Shown: positions 27,606-37,246, counted from the stretch's first letter. The stretch: DNA of 64,000 bases from Streptomyces sp. NRRL S-340 (GCF_000720185.1 NZ_JOIY01000052.1:1-64000), one strand, 5' to 3'. The notes: generated by a model not told the origin, from the letters alone. Numbers and translations are program-made.

Positions 27606-29045
27606 TCAGATGCCGCTGGTGCTGCTGGTCACGGCGCTCGCGCCGGCCGCCCTGGCGGCTTCGCGGACCGCGCCGGCGACGGCACCGGCGACCTTGTCGT
27701 TGAAGACGGAGGGGATGATGTAGTTCGGGTTCAGCTCGCCCTCGGTCACCACGTCGGCCAGGGCCTGCGCGGCGGCCAGCATCATCTCGGTGTTGACGGT
27801 GCGCGACTGCGCGTCCAGCAGGCCGCGGAAGACGCCCGGGAAGACCAGCACGTTGTTGATCTGGTTCGGGAAGTCGGAGCGGCCGGTGGCCACGACCGCC
27901 GCCGTCTGACGGGCGATGGCCGGGTCGACCTCGGGGTCGGGGTTCGCGAGCGCGAACACGATCGCGCCGTCCGCCATGGCGGCCACGTCGTCGCCGTCGA
28001 GCACGTTGGGCGCCGAGACGCCGATGAAGACGTCCGCGCCGCGCACGGCCTCCTTCAGGGTGCCGGTGAGGTTCTCGGGGTTGGTGTTGTCGGCGATCCA
28101 GCGCAGCGCCGACTCCGGGGCGGCGTCGACCAGGTCCTCGCGGCCGGTGTGCACCACGCCGTGGATGTCGGCGACCACCGCGTTCTTCACGCCGGCGGCG
28201 AGCAGCAGCTTGAGGATGGCGGTGCCGGCCGCGCCGGCGCCGGACATCACGACCCGGACGTTCTCGATGGGCTTGTCCACCACGCGCAGGGCGTTGGTGA
28301 GGGCGGCGAGCACGACGATGGCGGTGCCGTGCTGGTCGTCGTGGAAGACGGGGATGTCCAGCGCCTCGCGCAGCCGGGCCTCGATCTCGAAGCAGCGGGG
28401 GGCGGAGATGTCCTCCAGGTTGATGCCGGCGAACCCGGGGGCGATCGCCTTGACGATCTCGACGATGGCGTCGGTGTCCTGGGTGTCCAGGCAGATCGGC
28501 CAGGCGTCGATGCCGGCGAAGCGCTTGAAGAGGGCCGCCTTGCCCTCCATGACGGGCAGCGCGGCCTTGGGGCCGATGTTGCCCAGGCCCAGCACCGCGG
28601 AGCCGTCCGTCACGACCGCAACGGAGTTGCGCTTGATGGTCAGGCGGCGGGCGTCCTCGGGGTTCTCGGCGATCGCCATGCAGACGCGGGCCACACCCGG
28701 CGTGTAGACCATGGAGAGGTCGTCACGGTTGCGGATGGGGTGCTTGGACGCCATCTCGATCTTGCCGCCGAGGTGCATCAGGAACGTACGGTCGGAGACC
28801 TTGCCGAGCGTGACGCCCTCGATGCCGCGCAGCTTCTCGACGATCTCGTCGGCGTGCGCGGTCGAGGTGGCCGCGATGGTGACGTCGATCCGGAGCTTCT
28901 CGTGGCCGGACGCGGTGACGTCGAGGCCGGTCACCGAGCCTCCGGAGGACTCCACAGCGGTGGTGAGCTGCGAGACGGCGGTTCCGCTCGCGGGCACCTC
29001 CAGCCGGATGGTCATCGAGTAGGAGACGCTGGGCGCCGTTGCCAT
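27606..29045 (-). CDS. NAD-dependent malic enzyme with ACT domain
   Basis: A 479-residue protein: N-terminal ACT domain (about 8-85, SMTIRLEVPASGTAVSQL), then the malic enzyme catalytic domain (DLSMVYTPGVARVC; the catalytic Lys is probably in ALPVMEGKAALFK) and the NAD-binding domain (VMSGAGAAGTAILKLLL). It oxidatively decarboxylates malate to pyruvate. I recall the S. coelicolor enzyme at this locus as NAD-specific. The ACT domain suggests allosteric control by a small ligand. It appears to be a single-gene unit. Confidence 0.93.
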   Translation of the reverse strand: MATAPSVSYSMTIRLEVPASGTAVSQLTTAVESSGGSVTGLDVTASGHEKLRIDVTIAATSTAHADEIVEKLRGIEGVTLGKVSDRTFLMHLGGKIEMASKHPIRNRDDLSMVYTPGVARVCMAIAENPEDARRLTIKRNSVAVVTDGSAVLGLGNIGPKAALPVMEGKAALFKRFAGIDAWPICLDTQDTDAIVEIVKAIAPGFAGINLEDISAPRCFEIEARLREALDIPVFHDDQHGTAIVVLAALTNALRVVDKPIENVRVVMSGAGAAGTAILKLLLAAGVKNAVVADIHGVVHTGREDLVDAAPESALRWIADNTNPENLTGTLKEAVRGADVFIGVSAPNVLDGDDVAAMADGAIVFALANPDPEVDPAIARQTAAVVATGRSDFPNQINNVLVFPGVFRGLLDAQSRTVNTEMMLAAAQALADVVTEGELNPNYIIPSVFNDKVAGAVAGAVREAARAAGASAVTSSTSGI

Positions 29046-29448
29046 GGCCGACTTCCTCTGCTTTCACCGTGTCGCGAAGTTGTGCCGTCCGATCGTCGCA
29101 CCTACCCCTGAGTACGTGGTAGCCGCCCCGGATTGCGGACTTTGTGTTCACCGGGAGCGCTCCACCCGCAGATGCGTTTTCGGAAAGTGACTTCCACCAT
29201 ACGAGAGATACGGGTGACGCGGAAGGTGCCCGCGCAACAAAAGAGGCCCACGTCACATTCCTCGTGACGTGGGCCTCTCGGAGGCTTGTGACACCGACCC
29301 GCCATGCTCGCCTCGCGGCAAGTGGTCGCTCGTAGCGACGAAGGTTGGGCCCGGGGGCTTGGATCGGGCCGGTGCCACACCAAGGCTAACAAACGGATCC
29401 GGTAAGGCCATTCCCCCTGCGCGGATCCTTTTCCGCCTCCTCGGGCCG
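29046..29448. other. Intergenic region between malic enzyme and HelD genes
   Basis: No gene. It contains the malic enzyme promoter side (29046-29200, relatively AT-rich) and the HelD terminator at 29243-29277. Short plus-strand frames are not supported. Confidence 0.6.
29243..29277. terminator. Hairpin terminator downstream of HelD
   Basis: GAGGCCCACGTCAC pairs perfectly over 14 bp with GTGACGTGGGCCTC, 7-base loop. It is about 170 bases past the HelD stop. Confidence 0.85.
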
Positions 29449-31872
29449 TCAGTCCCGCAGCAGGTCCGGCACCCCCGCCTCGTCCGGCTCGTCGCGCTCC
29501 CCGGAGACCACCGTGAGCTGCTGGGTCGCCCGGGTCAGGGCCACGTAGAGCACCCGCAGACCGGCCGGGGACTCGTCGGCGATCTCCGCGGGCGAGGCGA
29601 CGAGGGTCGCGTCGTACTCCAGGCCCTTCGCCTCCAGGCTGCCCAGCGCCACCACCCGGTCGCCGAGCCCGGACAGCCAGCGGCGGGCCTCCTCGCGCCG
29701 GTTCATCGCGACGACCACGCCGACCGTGCCGTCCACCCGCTCCAGCAGCCGTTCGGCCTCGGCCCGCACCGTGGCGCCCAGGGACTCCCCCACGACCGCG
29801 AAGCGCGGCTGGACGCCGGTGGAGCGGACCGCGGAGGGCGAACGGGACCCCGGCATGGCCAGGGCCAGCACCTTCGCGGCCAGCTCGGCGATCTCGGCCG
29901 GGTTGCGGTAGTTCACCGTCAGCTCGAAACGGCGGCGCGGGCGGGTGCCCAGCGCCTCGTCACGGGCCTCGGCCGCCTCGTCCGGGTCCGACCACGAGGA
30001 CTGGGCCGGGTCGCCCACGACCGTCCAGGTGGCGTGCCGGCCGCGGCGGCCCACCATGCGCCACTGGAGCGGCGTGAGGTCCTGCGCCTCGTCGACGATG
30101 ACGTGGGCGTACTCGGTGCGCTCCTCGGCCAGCCGCTCGGCGCGCTCGCGCTGCGTCTCCTCGCGCACCGGCATCAGCTCCTCCAGCCCGGTGAGCTGGT
30201 CCAGCGGGTCCAGCTCACGCTTCTTTCGGGGCCGGGCCGGGGTGCCGAGCAGCGCCTGGAGCTCGTCGAGCATCGCGACGTCGTGCACGGAGTAGCCGTC
30301 CCGGCGCAGCGAACGGGCGACCTTGCGCACCTCTCCGGGGTTGAGGACCCGGCGGGCCCAGCGCCCCAGGCGCCGTTCGTCGGCCATGGCGGCCAGCACG
30401 GCGCGCGGGGTCAGCTCGGGCCACCAGGCGTCGAGGAACGCGCCGAAGGAGTCCTCGCCCGTCACGTCGTCGTCGAAGGACGAGCGCAGCTCGGCGGCCA
30501 GCTCGGGGTCGGTGTGCCGGGTGGCGGCCCCCGACTGCTCCCACAGGGCGTCCAGGAGCAGTTTGCGGGCGCGCGGGCGCAGCAGGTTGACCGGTGCGGT
30601 GCCGCCGAGGGCGGCGCGCCGGATGCGGTCCAGTTCCGCGGCCTCCAGTTCGAGGCGGCGGCCGAAGGCGACCACCCGCAGCCGGGCCGGCGGCCCCGCG
30701 GGGGCCGGCGTCTCCTGCTCCGCGTCCGTGTCGTCACCGAGGGCGAGCTGCCCGGCGGGGGCGCCTGTGCCCCGCCGGGCGCCGGGGCCGAGTTCCAGTG
30801 CGCCCCGGGCGGCCTTCCGCAGCACCTTCAGCATCCGGTACGAGCCCTTGGCGCGGGCCACGGCCGGGCTGTCGTACAGCGTGGCCTCGACGCCGTCGAC
30901 GAGCGAGCCGATCGCCCGGATGGCGACCTGGCCCTCCTCGCCGAGGGAGGGCAGCACGCCCTCGGTGTACGCCACGAGCAGCGGCGTCGGCGAGACGATG
31001 AGGATGCCGCCCGCGTACCGGCGGCGGTCCTGGTAGAGCAGGTAGGCCGCGCGGTGCAGCGCCACCGCCGTCTTGCCCGTGCCGGGGCCGCCCTCCACGT
31101 AGGCCACCGAGGCGGCGGGGGCGCGGATGACGAGGTCCTGCTCGGCCTGGATGGAGGAGACGATGTCCCGCATGCTGTGGCTGCGGGCCCGGCCGAGCGC
31201 CGCCATCAGCGCGCCGTCGCCGATCGCGGGCAGCTCCTCACCGTCCAGGTAGGCCCTCAGTTCGGGGCGCATCAGGTCGTCCTCGACGCCGAGCACCCGC
31301 CGCCCCTTGGAGCGGATCACCCGGCGGCGCACCACCCGGCCGGGGTCGACGGGGGTGGAGCGGTAGAACGGGGCGGCGGCGGGCGCCCGCCAGTCGATGA
31401 CCAGCGGGGCGTACTCCTCGTCGAGGACCCCGATGCGGCCGATGTGCAGGGTCTCGGCGATGTCGGCGGTGTTGTCCTCGCGCACCGCGCCCTCGGCCGG
31501 TTCGACGGCGGTGTAGGCCCCGTCGGGGCCCTTCTTGCCGTCCTTGCCGAGCAGCAGGTCGATCCGGCCGAAGAGGAAGTCCTCGAACTCGTTGTTCAGC
31601 CGGTTGAGGTGGATGCCCGCCCGGAACACCTGCGCGTCGCGCTCGGCCAGCGCACCGGGCGTGCCGACCTGGCCGCGCTGGGCCGCGTCCCGCATCAGGA
31701 ACTCGGCCTCGTGGATCTTCACCTCGAGGCGCCGGTACACCCGGTCCAGGTGTTCCTGCTCCCTGCTGATCTCCCGGTCACGGACCGAGTCGGCCTCCGC
31801 GGCGCGCGCGGCGTCGCGCGTGGCCTCGTGAACCGATCCGACCGCGGAATCCTGTTGAGCCTGAGCGGCCAC
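29449..31872 (-). CDS. helD: HelD-like RNA polymerase-recycling ATPase (UvrD/Rep superfamily)
   Basis: An 807-residue SF1 protein. The N-terminal coiled coil (about 20-100, RDREISREQEHLDRVYRRLE) and the LVIDWRAPAAAPFYRS block are HelD hallmarks. Walker A GGPGTGKTAVALHRAAYLL lies at about 259-277, and the C-terminal helicase motifs VIVDEAQDLTPLQWRM, TVNYRNP and VLYVALTRATQQL are present. HelD proteins insert into RNA polymerase and release it from stalled complexes; some actinobacterial forms protect against rifampicin. The start codon is GTG. It is monocistronic. Confidence 0.92.
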   Translation of the reverse strand: MAAQAQQDSAVGSVHEATRDAARAAEADSVRDREISREQEHLDRVYRRLEVKIHEAEFLMRDAAQRGQVGTPGALAERDAQVFRAGIHLNRLNNEFEDFLFGRIDLLLGKDGKKGPDGAYTAVEPAEGAVREDNTADIAETLHIGRIGVLDEEYAPLVIDWRAPAAAPFYRSTPVDPGRVVRRRVIRSKGRRVLGVEDDLMRPELRAYLDGEELPAIGDGALMAALGRARSHSMRDIVSSIQAEQDLVIRAPAASVAYVEGGPGTGKTAVALHRAAYLLYQDRRRYAGGILIVSPTPLLVAYTEGVLPSLGEEGQVAIRAIGSLVDGVEATLYDSPAVARAKGSYRMLKVLRKAARGALELGPGARRGTGAPAGQLALGDDTDAEQETPAPAGPPARLRVVAFGRRLELEAAELDRIRRAALGGTAPVNLLRPRARKLLLDALWEQSGAATRHTDPELAAELRSSFDDDVTGEDSFGAFLDAWWPELTPRAVLAAMADERRLGRWARRVLNPGEVRKVARSLRRDGYSVHDVAMLDELQALLGTPARPRKKRELDPLDQLTGLEELMPVREETQRERAERLAEERTEYAHVIVDEAQDLTPLQWRMVGRRGRHATWTVVGDPAQSSWSDPDEAAEARDEALGTRPRRRFELTVNYRNPAEIAELAAKVLALAMPGSRSPSAVRSTGVQPRFAVVGESLGATVRAEAERLLERVDGTVGVVVAMNRREEARRWLSGLGDRVVALGSLEAKGLEYDATLVASPAEIADESPAGLRVLYVALTRATQQLTVVSGERDEPDEAGVPDLLRD

Positions 31873-31998
31873 CGGGCCCCCTTCTGACGTGCTGGGCAGC
31901 CGTCAACCGTACGCGAAGGCAACCCGTCGGCGGAAGCCGGACCCGGCCGTATCCCCGCGCCGGGCCGGGACCGGGCCCCGCCTGCGCCCTGAGCGGCG

Positions 31999-32817
31999 CT
32001 ACGCCTCCACCCGGACCAGCTCGTGCCCGTCGAAGGTCATGACCTCGAAGTGGTCGATCTGGTCCGGCCGGAAGGCCGCGCCGCCGCTGACGTAGAGGGG
32101 CTTTCCGGCCTCCTCCGTCCTGGCGCCCGGCGCGCCGTACCCCCGGTCCGGGACGGACCAGGAGGTGACCGTCTGGCGCTCGCCGTTCCTGCCGACGGCG
32201 ACGAGCGAACAGCGCTCCGGTCCTGTCACGTTCCGCAGCCGGAGCACGGCGTTCGTGCCCCAGTCCTTCTTCTCCAGGGCGACCGTCGCCGTGACGTGTG
32301 TGGCCGGATCCGTCGCCGTCACCTTGTCCGGCATCGACCGGAAGGCCGCCTGCGCGGTGCTGACGGCCACCGCCGCGCTGCCGCCGCCGTCCGCACCGCC
32401 CACCGCGTGGACCGTCAGCGCGCCGCCGACGACGAGCACCGCCGCTGCCGCCGCCAGGAAGAGGTTCCGCCGGCGCGTGCGGGCGCGCCGGCGGGCCACC
32501 TCGCCGACGAGCCGGTCCGCCGGCCCCGGTCCCGGGCGGGCCGGGAGCGACTCACCGATCGCGCCCGTACCGGAACGGGGCGTGCCGGCGAGGGCCGCCA
32601 GCACGGGTTCCATTCCGGCCAGTTCGTCGAGCCGGCGCGCGCACCGCTCGCAGGCCGTCAGGTGCGCCTCGAACGCGGTGGCCTCCGCGTCGTCCAGGAC
32701 GCCGAGGGCGTAGGCGCCGACGGTCTCGTGCTCGTCCGGCGCCGGTGGTCCCTGCACGGGGCCCGGCGCACCCGGACCACCCGTGCCGGATGCCTGATCT
32801 CCCCCGGACCCGCTCAT
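31999..32817 (-). CDS. rsuA: Anti-sigma factor (zinc-finger ASD, one TM) for the adjacent ECF sigma
   Basis: A 272-residue protein. The N-terminal anti-sigma domain has a ZAS-like motif (HLTACERCARRLDEL), one membrane helix at about 125-145 (LFLAAAAAVLVVGGAL) and an extracytoplasmic anti-sigma-K-like domain of about 125 residues. It should hold the sigma factor inactive at the membrane. The start ATG at 32817 shares its A with the sigma gene TGA; a GTG one codon earlier would give the GTGA overlap. In S. coelicolor I recall this pair as RsuA/SigU, whose loss of control alters protein secretion and development. Confidence 0.87.
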   Translation of the reverse strand: MSGSGGDQASGTGGPGAPGPVQGPPAPDEHETVGAYALGVLDDAEATAFEAHLTACERCARRLDELAGMEPVLAALAGTPRSGTGAIGESLPARPGPGPADRLVGEVARRRARTRRRNLFLAAAAAVLVVGGALTVHAVGGADGGGSAAVAVSTAQAAFRSMPDKVTATDPATHVTATVALEKKDWGTNAVLRLRNVTGPERCSLVAVGRNGERQTVTSWSVPDRGYGAPGARTEEAGKPLYVSGGAAFRPDQIDHFEVMTFDGHELVRVEA

Positions 32818-33395
32818 CACGCCGTCACCCCCCGCTCCTCCAGAGCCAGCTTCATCGACCGAAGGGCGTAGAAGACCCGGGAGCGCACGGTGCCGCTGGG
32901 TATGCCGAGCGTCTCGGCCGCCTCGTTGACGGTACGCCCTTTGAAGTACGTCTCGACGAGTACCTCCCGGTGGGCCGGGGTCAGGTCGTCGAGCGCGTCC
33001 GACAGCGTCATCAGCCACAGCGCCTTGTCGATCTCGTCCTCCGCGGGGACGGCCTCCAGCGGTGACGGATCGACCTCCTGCGGCCGGGCCTGCCGGCTGC
33101 GGTGGTTGTCGATGACGATGCGCCGGGCGACCGTCACCAGCCAGGGGCGTACCGAACCGGCCGCCCGGTCGAGCCGGCCGGCGTTCTTCCAGGCACGGAT
33201 GAGCGTCTCCTGCACCACGTCCTCGGCGCGCTGCCGGTCTCCGGCCACCAGGCGCAGCACGTAGGCGAGCAGGGGGCCGGCGTGCTCGCGGTACAGCGCG
33301 CGCACCAGTTCCTCGTCGGGTCCCGGGGGCCGCGGGGGCAGGCGAGGCCGGGCCCTCGGTCCACGCTCGTCGGCCACGGCCGCATCCTCGCGCAC
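32817..33395 (-). CDS. sigU: ECF RNA polymerase sigma factor
   Basis: A 192-residue sigma-70 family protein with region 2 (LVRALYREHAGPLLAYVLRLV ... DVVQETLIRAWKN) and region 4 (LTPAHREVLVETYFKGRTVNEAAETLGIPSG). The GTG at 33395 is preferred over one six bases upstream because GGAGG lies 5 bases before it. The stop overlaps the anti-sigma gene. The symbol rests on synteny memory of S. coelicolor and should be checked. Signal and regulon cannot be read here. Confidence 0.88.
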   Translation of the reverse strand: MREDAAVADERGPRARPRLPPRPPGPDEELVRALYREHAGPLLAYVLRLVAGDRQRAEDVVQETLIRAWKNAGRLDRAAGSVRPWLVTVARRIVIDNHRSRQARPQEVDPSPLEAVPAEDEIDKALWLMTLSDALDDLTPAHREVLVETYFKGRTVNEAAETLGIPSGTVRSRVFYALRSMKLALEERGVTA

Positions 33396-33506
33396 GCCCA
33401 CCTCCGGTGTCCGGGGGATCCCCCGGTCGGTCGTTCGTGCACGAGTACGGACGCGGGGGGCGCGGCGTTCAGACCCAGGGCTTCTCCGTCCGGGCGGGAG
33501 GTGTGC

Positions 33507-34160
33507 TCAGGTGCGGGCGAGGGCCGCGCGGCGGCGGTGGCGGGCCACCCGTTCGCGGTTGCCGCAGACCTCGCTGGAGCACCAGCGCCGCCTGCGTCCC
33601 CGGGAGGTGTCCAGGTAGACGATCGGGCAGTTGTCGCCCGCGCAGCGGCGCAGGGCGGCCCGGGCGACGGGGTCGGTGAGCAGGTCCAGGGCGTCCCGGG
33701 CGACGGCCGCGAGCACGGCGGCGCGCCCGGGCGGCGCGGCCAGGGCGCGCAGCAGGGTGCCGTCCGCACCGCGAACGGCGCGCGGGGCGGGCGGGGCGGC
33801 GCGGGCGGCCTCGTTGACCCGGGCCAGGGCGAGCGCGAGGTCGCGGGCGCGGGGTTCGGGCCACGGGGGTCCGTCGAGGTGCCCGCGGACCAACTGCGCG
33901 ATGCAGGAGCGCAGTTCGCGGAATTCCGCGAGCCAGACCAGGTCGGCGTGGCCGAGGGCGGTGCCCGGCGGGACCAGGCCCGCGCCCATGATCCACGCGC
34001 GCAGCGGCGGGAGGGAGCCGAGCCGTTCCTCGGGGTGGGTGGTGGAGAGGAGGTCCAGACAGATCCGCCCGGCGTCGAAGCGCAGTTCCTGCGGGAGCGC
34101 GTCCGTGACCGTCCGCGTGGCCGTCTCCGTGGCTGTCCGCGTGGCCGTACCCAGTGCCAT
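33507..34160 (-). CDS. CGNR zinc-finger regulator
   Basis: A 217-residue protein of the ABATE/CGNR family. The C-terminal zinc finger has CAGDNCPIVYLDTSRGRRRR followed by WCSSEVCGNRERVARHR, giving Cys4 with the CGNR signature. The N-terminal domain (LRFDAGRICLDLLSTT) is the ABATE stress-related part. Residues 4-18 are a low-complexity TATRTATETATRT stretch. Such proteins are probable DNA-binding regulators. Single gene, target unknown. Confidence 0.9.
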   Translation of the reverse strand: MALGTATRTATETATRTVTDALPQELRFDAGRICLDLLSTTHPEERLGSLPPLRAWIMGAGLVPPGTALGHADLVWLAEFRELRSCIAQLVRGHLDGPPWPEPRARDLALALARVNEAARAAPPAPRAVRGADGTLLRALAAPPGRAAVLAAVARDALDLLTDPVARAALRRCAGDNCPIVYLDTSRGRRRRWCSSEVCGNRERVARHRRRAALART

Positions 34161-34454
34161 GTGCCTGTCACCGCCTAGGGGGCGACACCCGGGGCCGGTC
34201 GCGGGGAGCGGGCGGCGGGGTGCTCGTCAGGGCTGGGGAACCTTTCCCTCCCACAGTGCCCGCCCGCCCCCACGGCCGGAAGCCCCCCGACCGCCACGCG
34301 TTCCCCCGCGCACGGCCGCCCCGCGTCCCCCGCGTCCCCCCGCGCCCGGCCTTGCGCGGACGGCGACGCGCGCGCCCGGACGGCGACGGACGTGCGCGGG
34401 CGTCCGGTGACGGCGGCCCCGGGCTGCCCGGCCGGTGCGCCGCCGCTGCCGCCA

Positions 34455-35621
34455 CTACCCGTCCGCGTACTTCGCGTCCGACGCCGGATCCAGTGCCAGC
34501 CGGTAGCCGCGCTTGACCACCGTCTGGATCAGCTTGGGCAGGCCGAGCGCCGTGCGCAGACGGGCCATGGCGGTCTCCACCGCGTGCTCGTCGCGGCCCG
34601 CGCCGGGCAGGGCACGGAGCAGGTCGGCGCGGGAGACCACCCAGCCGGGGCGCCGCGCGAGCGCCCGCAGCAGCGCCATCCCGGCGGGCGGTACGGGCTT
34701 CAGGTCGCCGTCCACCAGCACCGCGTGCCCGCGGATCTGCACCCGGTGCCCGGCGACGGGCAACGTCCTCGCGCGTCCCGGCAGTTCCTGGCACAGCACC
34801 TGCACCAGCGGCCCCAGCCGGAACCGCTCCGGCTGCACGGTCTCCACGCCGTGCGCCTGCAACGGCACGGCGGTCACCGGGCCGACGCACGCGGGCAGCA
34901 CGTCATGCGCGAGCGCGGCCAGCAGCGCGCCCAGCAGCCCCCGCTCCTGCGCCCGGGACAGCAGGGACGCGGCCGCCGGGGCGCTGGTGAAGGTGAGTGC
35001 GTCGAGGCCGCCGGAGACGGCGGCGTCCAGCAGCCGGTCCAGCGGCCCGGGGTCCTCCGGCGGCAGCCACCGGTACACCGGCACCGGTACGACCTGCGCC
35101 CCGCCGGCCCGCAGCGCCTCCACGAACCCTGGCAGCGGTTCCCCGTGCAACTGGACGGCGACCCGGCGCCCGTCCACGCCCTGTTCCAGCAGCCGGTCGA
35201 GCACCTCGGCCAGGGACTCCGAGGACGGCGACCACTCCTCGGTGAGCCCGGCGGCCCGGATCGCGCCCTTGACCTTGGGCCCGCGGGCCAGCAGTTCGAC
35301 CTCCCGCAGCCGGCCGAGCAGTGCCTCGCCCAGCCCCCAGCCGTCGGCCGCCTCCACCCACCCGCGGAAACCGATCGCGGTGGTGGCGACCACGACGTCG
35401 GGCGCCTGCCCGATGATCTCCTTGGTGGCGGCGAGGAGTTCACCGTCGTCGGCGAGCGGGACGATGCGCAGCGCGGGCGCGTGCACGACCGAGGCGCCGC
35501 GCCGCTGGAGCAGGGCGCCCAGTTCGTCGGCGCGGCGGGCCGCCGTCACCCCCACGGTGAACCCGGCCAGGGGCCCGGCCTGCCCGTCTCCGGTTCGCTG
35601 CTGTTCTTCGACCTCGCCCAT
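34455..35621 (-). CDS. nnaR: Uroporphyrinogen-III synthase-like/winged-helix regulator NnaR
   Basis: A 388-residue fusion: a HemD-like uroporphyrinogen-III synthase domain (about 18-260, LAGFTVGVTAARRADEL ... LDALTFTSAPAAASLL) and an OmpR-type C-terminal winged helix (about 285-375, VVSRADLLRALPGAGRDEHAVETAMARLR). In S. coelicolor this fusion beside narK is NnaR, described as a co-activator of GlnR for nitrite/nitrate assimilation. The HemD part may sense or make a siroheme precursor, needed by nitrite reductase. narK lies just upstream on the same strand. Confidence 0.9.
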   Translation of the reverse strand: MGEVEEQQRTGDGQAGPLAGFTVGVTAARRADELGALLQRRGASVVHAPALRIVPLADDGELLAATKEIIGQAPDVVVATTAIGFRGWVEAADGWGLGEALLGRLREVELLARGPKVKGAIRAAGLTEEWSPSSESLAEVLDRLLEQGVDGRRVAVQLHGEPLPGFVEALRAGGAQVVPVPVYRWLPPEDPGPLDRLLDAAVSGGLDALTFTSAPAAASLLSRAQERGLLGALLAALAHDVLPACVGPVTAVPLQAHGVETVQPERFRLGPLVQVLCQELPGRARTLPVAGHRVQIRGHAVLVDGDLKPVPPAGMALLRALARRPGWVVSRADLLRALPGAGRDEHAVETAMARLRTALGLPKLIQTVVKRGYRLALDPASDAKYADG

Positions 35622-35655
35622 GGTTCATCGTCCCGCGCTCGACTCGTCCCGCTGT

Positions 35656-35730
35656 TCCGTACCGTCCTGCCGCAAGAGCCTGTCAACCGCGCGTGACGGG
35701 CTCGGTTCACCGGCATGTCACCAGTGTTAC
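35656..35730 (-). promoter_or_regulatory. nnaR promoter region with a GlnR-like half site
   Basis: On the minus strand TTGACA (35681-35686) is a perfect -35; TACGGA (35656-35661) is a poor -10 at 19 bp. Upstream, GTAAC-ACTGGT-GACAT (35715-35730) fits part of the GlnR box gTnAc-N6-GaAAc. The call depends on these weak matches. Confidence 0.35.
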
Positions 35731-35796
35731 GTCCCGGCCCGTCCGGCCGGCGCCGCGCCTCCGGCGGGACGACGTCGCGCCTCCGGCCGGGCGGCC

Positions 35797-37152
35797 TCAC
35801 ACCTCGGCGTAGCCGAGCCGCGGCTGCGTCCCGGTGGTGTCGGCGGCCGCCGGGGCCCGGTCGCCGTCCGGCCGGCGCAGGTATACGGCCCAGGTGACCG
35901 CGAAGGCCACGGCGTAGAAGGCCAGGAAGGCGACGAACGCGCCGGTGCCGGAGCCGTAGGAGAGGAAGGACTGGCGGAAGGCGAGGTTGATGCCGACCCC
36001 GCCGAGGGCGCCCACGGCCCCGATGAGCCCCATGGAGGCGCCCGACAGCCGCCGCGCGTACGCCGCCGCCTCCTCCCCGGCGAGTCCCCGGGCGAGGGCC
36101 TTGGCCCGGAAGATCCCGGGGATCATCTTGTACGTCGACCCGTTGCCGAGCCCGCTGAGCACGAACAGGACGACGAAGACGGCCACGAACAGCGGCAGCG
36201 ACCTGTGCAGCCCGGCGGCGACGAGGGCGCCGGTGGCGGCGGCCATGGCGACGAAGTTCCACAGGGTGATGCGCGCCCCGCCGAACCGGTCGGCGAGCCT
36301 GCCGCCGACGGGCCGGATCAGGGAGCCGAGCAGCGGCCCGATGAAGGTGAGGTAGGCGGCCTGGAGCGGGGTGCGGCCGAACTGACTGGTCAGCACCTGT
36401 CCGAAGGCGAAGCTGTAGCCGATGAACGATCCGAAGGTCCCCACGTACAGGAAGGACATGATCCAGGTGTGGGCGTCCTTGGCTGCGTCCACGGCGGCGC
36501 CGGTGTCGTTGCGCACGGAGGCCAGGTTGTCCATGAACAGCGCGGCCAGGACGGCGGCGACGACGATCAGCGGGATGTAGATCCCGAGCAGCAGGCGCGG
36601 TCCGCCGCCCGCCCCGATGACGGCGAGGGCGGCGAGCTGGATGACGGGCACGCCGATGTTGCCGCCCCCGGCGTTGAGCCCGAGCGCCCACCCCTTCCTG
36701 TGCATCGGGAAGAAGGCGTTGATGTTGGTCATGGAGGAGGCGAAGTTGCCGCCGCCGATCCCGGCGAGGAGCCCGACCCACAGGAAGCCGGCGAAGGAGG
36801 TGCCGGGGTGCATGACCACGAAGGCGGCCACCGTCGGCACCAGCAGCAGGCTCGCGGAGACGATCGTCCAGTTCCGGCCGCCGAAGAGCGCCACCGCGAA
36901 GGTGTAGGGCACCCGTGCCACGGCGCCCACCAGGGTCACCACGGAGGTGAGCAGGAACTTGTCGGCCGCCGTCAGCCCGTACTCGGGCCCCATGAACAGC
37001 ACGAGCACGGACCACAGGGTCCACACCGAGAACCCGATGTGTTCGCTGAGCACGGAGAAGAACAGGTTCCGGTGGGCGGTCCGCCTGCCCCTCGCCTCCC
37101 AGAAGGCCCGGTCCTCGGGGTCCCACTCCTCGATCCAACGCCTGCCCGCCAT
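35797..37152 (-). CDS. narK: Nitrate/nitrite MFS transporter NarK
   Basis: A 451-residue protein with about 12 membrane helices. NarK/NNP signatures include GLLAGIGGGNFASSMTNINAFFP and GLGNGSTYKMIPGIF, the two Gly-rich nitrate-signature helices. It moves nitrate, or exchanges nitrate and nitrite, across the membrane. The N-terminus MAGRRWIEEWDPEDRAFWE is typical of actinobacterial NarK. The ATG at 37152 is preferred over a longer Arg-rich start. It pairs with nnaR downstream (175 bp gap), so both likely respond to nitrogen limitation. Confidence 0.94.
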   Translation of the reverse strand: MAGRRWIEEWDPEDRAFWEARGRRTAHRNLFFSVLSEHIGFSVWTLWSVLVLFMGPEYGLTAADKFLLTSVVTLVGAVARVPYTFAVALFGGRNWTIVSASLLLVPTVAAFVVMHPGTSFAGFLWVGLLAGIGGGNFASSMTNINAFFPMHRKGWALGLNAGGGNIGVPVIQLAALAVIGAGGGPRLLLGIYIPLIVVAAVLAALFMDNLASVRNDTGAAVDAAKDAHTWIMSFLYVGTFGSFIGYSFAFGQVLTSQFGRTPLQAAYLTFIGPLLGSLIRPVGGRLADRFGGARITLWNFVAMAAATGALVAAGLHRSLPLFVAVFVVLFVLSGLGNGSTYKMIPGIFRAKALARGLAGEEAAAYARRLSGASMGLIGAVGALGGVGINLAFRQSFLSYGSGTGAFVAFLAFYAVAFAVTWAVYLRRPDGDRAPAAADTTGTQPRLGYAEV

Positions 37153-37202
37153 CCCGCCTCCACGTGTGCCGAGTGCCTGGCTCCCGAAGGTAGGAAGACG
37201 GC

Positions 37203-37218
37203 GTTTCGGCACTGTGGC
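37203..37218 (-). promoter_or_regulatory. GlnR-like half box upstream of narK
   Basis: On the minus strand GCCAC-AGTGCC-GAAAC matches the gTnAc-N6-GaAAc half box at all but one defined base. It lies 51-66 bp before the narK ATG. GlnR control of narK is expected from biology, not shown by the sequence. Confidence 0.4.
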
Positions 37219-37246
37219 GGTGGGTGACCTCCAGGGAACGTCGGTC

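Noticed and set aside
33134..34171. Overlapping 345-codon minus-strand frame in the CGNR/sigma region
   Set aside because: It is a shifted frame of the CGNR gene and sigma gene and contains only Arg/Pro/Ser-rich translation.
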